Of a DNA stretch of 15,660 nt, positions 14,019 through 15,660 are shown one piece after another; positions within the stretch are counted from its first letter, which is position 1; every line of letters begins with the position of its first letter. Made by a program: the position numbers and the translations under genes. The stretch covers positions 1 to 15,660 of the forward strand of contig JAHACE010000007.1 in the NCBI GenBank assembly GCA_018376005.1, given 5' to 3'. The DNA comes from Atopobium sp. (lineage in GTDB: Bacteria > Actinomycetota > Coriobacteriia > Coriobacteriales > Atopobiaceae). The notes under the pieces are model-generated. The model saw nothing but the letters and a program-made list of their open reading frames with translations, was not told the origin of the DNA and ran no database searches.

Positions 14019-15074
14019 ATGTCTGACGCTCTGATTCCACAAAATTCCTGCGTACTTGTCACCGGCGGCGCGGGCTTTATTGGCAGCCACACCGTTGTTG
14101 AACTGCTCAATTCCGGCTACGAGGCTGTTATTGTTGATAACCTTTCCAATACTTCGGCAAAGGTTATCGATCGCATCAAAACCATTGTGGGAGAAGAAAA
14201 CGCTAAGCGCCTTTCGTTCTACGAGGCAGACGTCAACGATGCAGATGCACTCAACCGCATCTTTGATGAGCACGCCATTAACTTTGTCATTCACTTCGCT
14301 GGCTTCAAGGCTGTCGGTGAGTCCGTTGCCAAGCCTATCGAATACTACACGAACAACCTGGGTAATACCCTCACCCTTCTTAATGTCATGAGAAACCATG
14401 GCTGCAAGTCAATTATTTTCTCGAGCTCAGCAACGGTTTATGGAGATCCAGATAGCCTTCCTCTGACCGAGCAAAGCCCCAAGAAGAACGCAACCAACCC
14501 TTATGGCTGGACTAAATGGATGATTGAGCAGATTTTGACCGATGTTCACACCTCTGACCCAGAGTGGAATGTTGTCCTACTTAGATACTTCAATCCTATT
14601 GGCGCTCACCAGTCTGGACTTATCGGAGAAGACCCTGCAGGTATTCCAAACAACCTGGTGCCTTATGTGGCTCAAGTTGCTGTGGGCAAGCGCGAAGCTG
14701 TTCACGTCTTTGGCAACGACTACAACACCCCAGATGGCACGGGCGTTCGCGACTACATTCACGTCTGCGATCTTGCTTCTGGTCATGCAGCTGCACTTAA
14801 GTGGATGGCTGGTCGCACGGGAGTTGAGATCTTCAACCTAGGAACCGGTACTGGTAGCTCGGTACTTGACGTTATTAAGGCGTTCTCAAAGGCCTGCGGC
14901 AAAGAGATTCCTTACGTTATTGAGCCTCGCCGCGCAGGCGACGTTGCAACTAACTACGCAGACTGCCAGAAAGCTGCTGACATGCTTGGCTGGAAGGCTC
15001 AGTACGACCTTGCTGACATGTGCCGCGATTCCTGGAAGTGGCAGTCGATGAACCCAGACGGCTATCGCGGCTAG
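14019..15074 (+). CDS. galE: UDP-glucose 4-epimerase
   Basis: Interconverts UDP-glucose and UDP-galactose (often also the N-acetyl forms) using bound NAD, in the cytoplasm. The 351 residues are a normal length for this short-chain dehydrogenase family. TGGAGFIG (15-22) is the NAD loop, DNLSN (40-44) the adenosine pocket, HFAG (92-95) conserved, SSSATVYG (135-142) carries catalytic Ser137, and Tyr162/Lys166 form the YxxxK pair in PYGWTK. RYFNPIGAH (189-197) and GTGVRDYIHVCDLASGH (240-256) are typical of GalE. AAAGGA five bases upstream sets the ATG at 14019; an in-frame ATG at 13914 would run through intergenic repeats. The prenyl synthase starts 7 bases downstream, so the two are likely co-transcribed. 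Confidence 0.96.
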   Translation: MSDALIPQNSCVLVTGGAGFIGSHTVVELLNSGYEAVIVDNLSNTSAKVIDRIKTIVGEENAKRLSFYEADVNDADALNRIFDEHAINFVIHFAGFKAVGESVAKPIEYYTNNLGNTLTLLNVMRNHGCKSIIFSSSATVYGDPDSLPLTEQSPKKNATNPYGWTKWMIEQILTDVHTSDPEWNVVLLRYFNPIGAHQSGLIGEDPAGIPNNLVPYVAQVAVGKREAVHVFGNDYNTPDGTGVRDYIHVCDLASGHAAALKWMAGRTGVEIFNLGTGTGSSVLDVIKAFSKACGKEIPYVIEPRRAGDVATNYADCQKAADMLGWKAQYDLADMCRDSWKWQSMNPDGYRG

Positions 15075-15081
15075 GGCTTCC

Positions 15082-15660
15082 GTGAACTTCGCCGACTACC
15101 TCACACAAAAGCTCCCTGCCGTCGAGGCAGAGATCATGCGCGGACTCCCTTCAGCGACCGCAGCGGCACCTGCAGCGGTCGCGGCACCAGCGGCGGCACC
15201 CGCGGCGCCCGCAGCGCCCGCGGCAGCGACGTCCGCGACGGCGCCTTCAGAGCACACCCGCGCGGACCTGAACACCTACCTCTACCAGCCACTCGCTCAC
15301 TTCAGCGCGGGCGGCGGCAAGCGCGTGCGTCCGGTCCTCTGCTGCCTGGGTGCCGAGGCAGTTGGTGGCTCGGCCGAAGCCGCTCTGACCGTAGCCTGCG
15401 CCATCGAGGACTTCCAGTCGGCGGCCCTTATCCACGATGACATCGCAGACAAATCAGAGCTGCGCCGTGGCGAGAAGTGCCTCTACAAGACACTCGGTAC
15501 CGGACTTGCCATCAACGTTGGTGATTCTGCGCTGGTCAATGTTGTCAGACGCGTTACCGTGGCCGACCACCTCTCTGACCAGCTTAAAGTTCGCGTTATC
15601 GACGCCCTTCTCGCCATGCAGGAGCACACCCTTGAGGGCCAGGCGCTTGACCTTGGCTGG
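15082..15660 (+). CDS. Polyprenyl (geranylgeranyl/farnesyl-type) diphosphate synthase, 3' truncated
   Basis: The frame runs open to the window end, giving 193 residues. Trans-prenyl synthases build isoprenoid chains for quinones or lipid carriers by adding isopentenyl diphosphate. GGGKRVRP (77-84) binds diphosphate; the first Asp-rich motif is DDIAD (119-123) followed by LRRG; EGQALDLGW near the visible end matches the conserved EGQ-DL block. The second Asp-rich motif lies beyond the window. The GTG at 15082 (AGGG 5 bases upstream, 7 bases after galE) is preferred over the ATG at 15136 because the first residues, FADYLTQKLPAVEAEI, look like a normal helix of the family. An Ala/Pro-rich insert (about 24-55) sits between that helix and the core. 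Chain length cannot be told. Confidence 0.88.
   Translation, partial: MNFADYLTQKLPAVEAEIMRGLPSATAAAPAAVAAPAAAPAAPAAPAAATSATAPSEHTRADLNTYLYQPLAHFSAGGGKRVRPVLCCLGAEAVGGSAEAALTVACAIEDFQSAALIHDDIADKSELRRGEKCLYKTLGTGLAINVGDSALVNVVRRVTVADHLSDQLKVRVIDALLAMQEHTLEGQALDLGW
15160..15228 (+). repeat. Ala/Pro-coding low-complexity repeat in the prenyl synthase gene
   Basis: A run of GCN and CCN codons with a loose 9-base step (GCNGCNCCN) encodes about 23 residues of Ala and Pro with a single Val. GC content is far above that of the flanking coding sequence. Confidence 0.8.

Overview
The window reads as a chromosomal segment of an actinobacterium of the class Coriobacteriia, most likely an Atopobiaceae member close to Atopobium/Lancefieldella. 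This rests on protein style (a PPi-type phosphofructokinase, one-chain PurL, fused ECF ATPase), intermediate GC content and GC-rich intergenic repeats. It is an inference from recognition, not a database result. No phage, insertion sequence with a transposase, CRISPR array, tRNA or rRNA was seen. Most genes are conserved housekeeping or metabolic genes; the unusual material lies between them.

Layout. Positions 1-954 hold the C-terminal part of a superfamily-1 (UvrD/HelD-like) helicase cut by the window edge. A small cupin gene (1057-1413) and enolase (1605-2894, with a strong terminator) follow. A 600-base non-coding stretch (3005-3605) holds GC-rich tandem repeats, a 131-bp inverted-repeat element and AT-rich palindromes. 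Next comes a PPi-type 6-phosphofructokinase (3606-4913), convergent with murB (5025-5951, minus strand); a 19-bp tandem repeat array lies between them. The divergent region upstream of murB carries four 22-bp tandem repeats and then an FMN riboswitch (6179-6334). The riboswitch leads a three-gene riboflavin ECF transporter operon: ribU (6345-6932), a two-domain ECF ATPase (6925-8841) and ecfT (8831-9625). The operon genes overlap by 8 and 11 bases. A 1251-residue PurL (9767-13522) follows. A repeat-rich intergenic stretch of about 500 bases (13523-14018) precedes galE (14019-15074), and a polyprenyl synthetase starts 7 bases later and runs off the window (15082-15660).

How the genes work together. 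Enolase and phosphofructokinase are two steps of glycolysis. PurL is the fourth step of de novo purine synthesis. MurB (UDP-MurNAc formation), GalE (UDP-sugar interconversion) and the prenyl synthase (isoprenoid carriers or quinones) serve envelope building. The RibU-ECF system imports riboflavin and is under flavin feedback; MurB is itself a flavoenzyme, although the closeness of murB to this operon may be chance.

The most interesting signal is a set of intergenic repeat arrays. They have different periods (17, 19, 20, 22 and about 31 bp), but several share the core GGCGAGAAA. Two of the arrays contain one inverted copy that would fold back on a direct copy. I found no evidence of a new protein-based system here.
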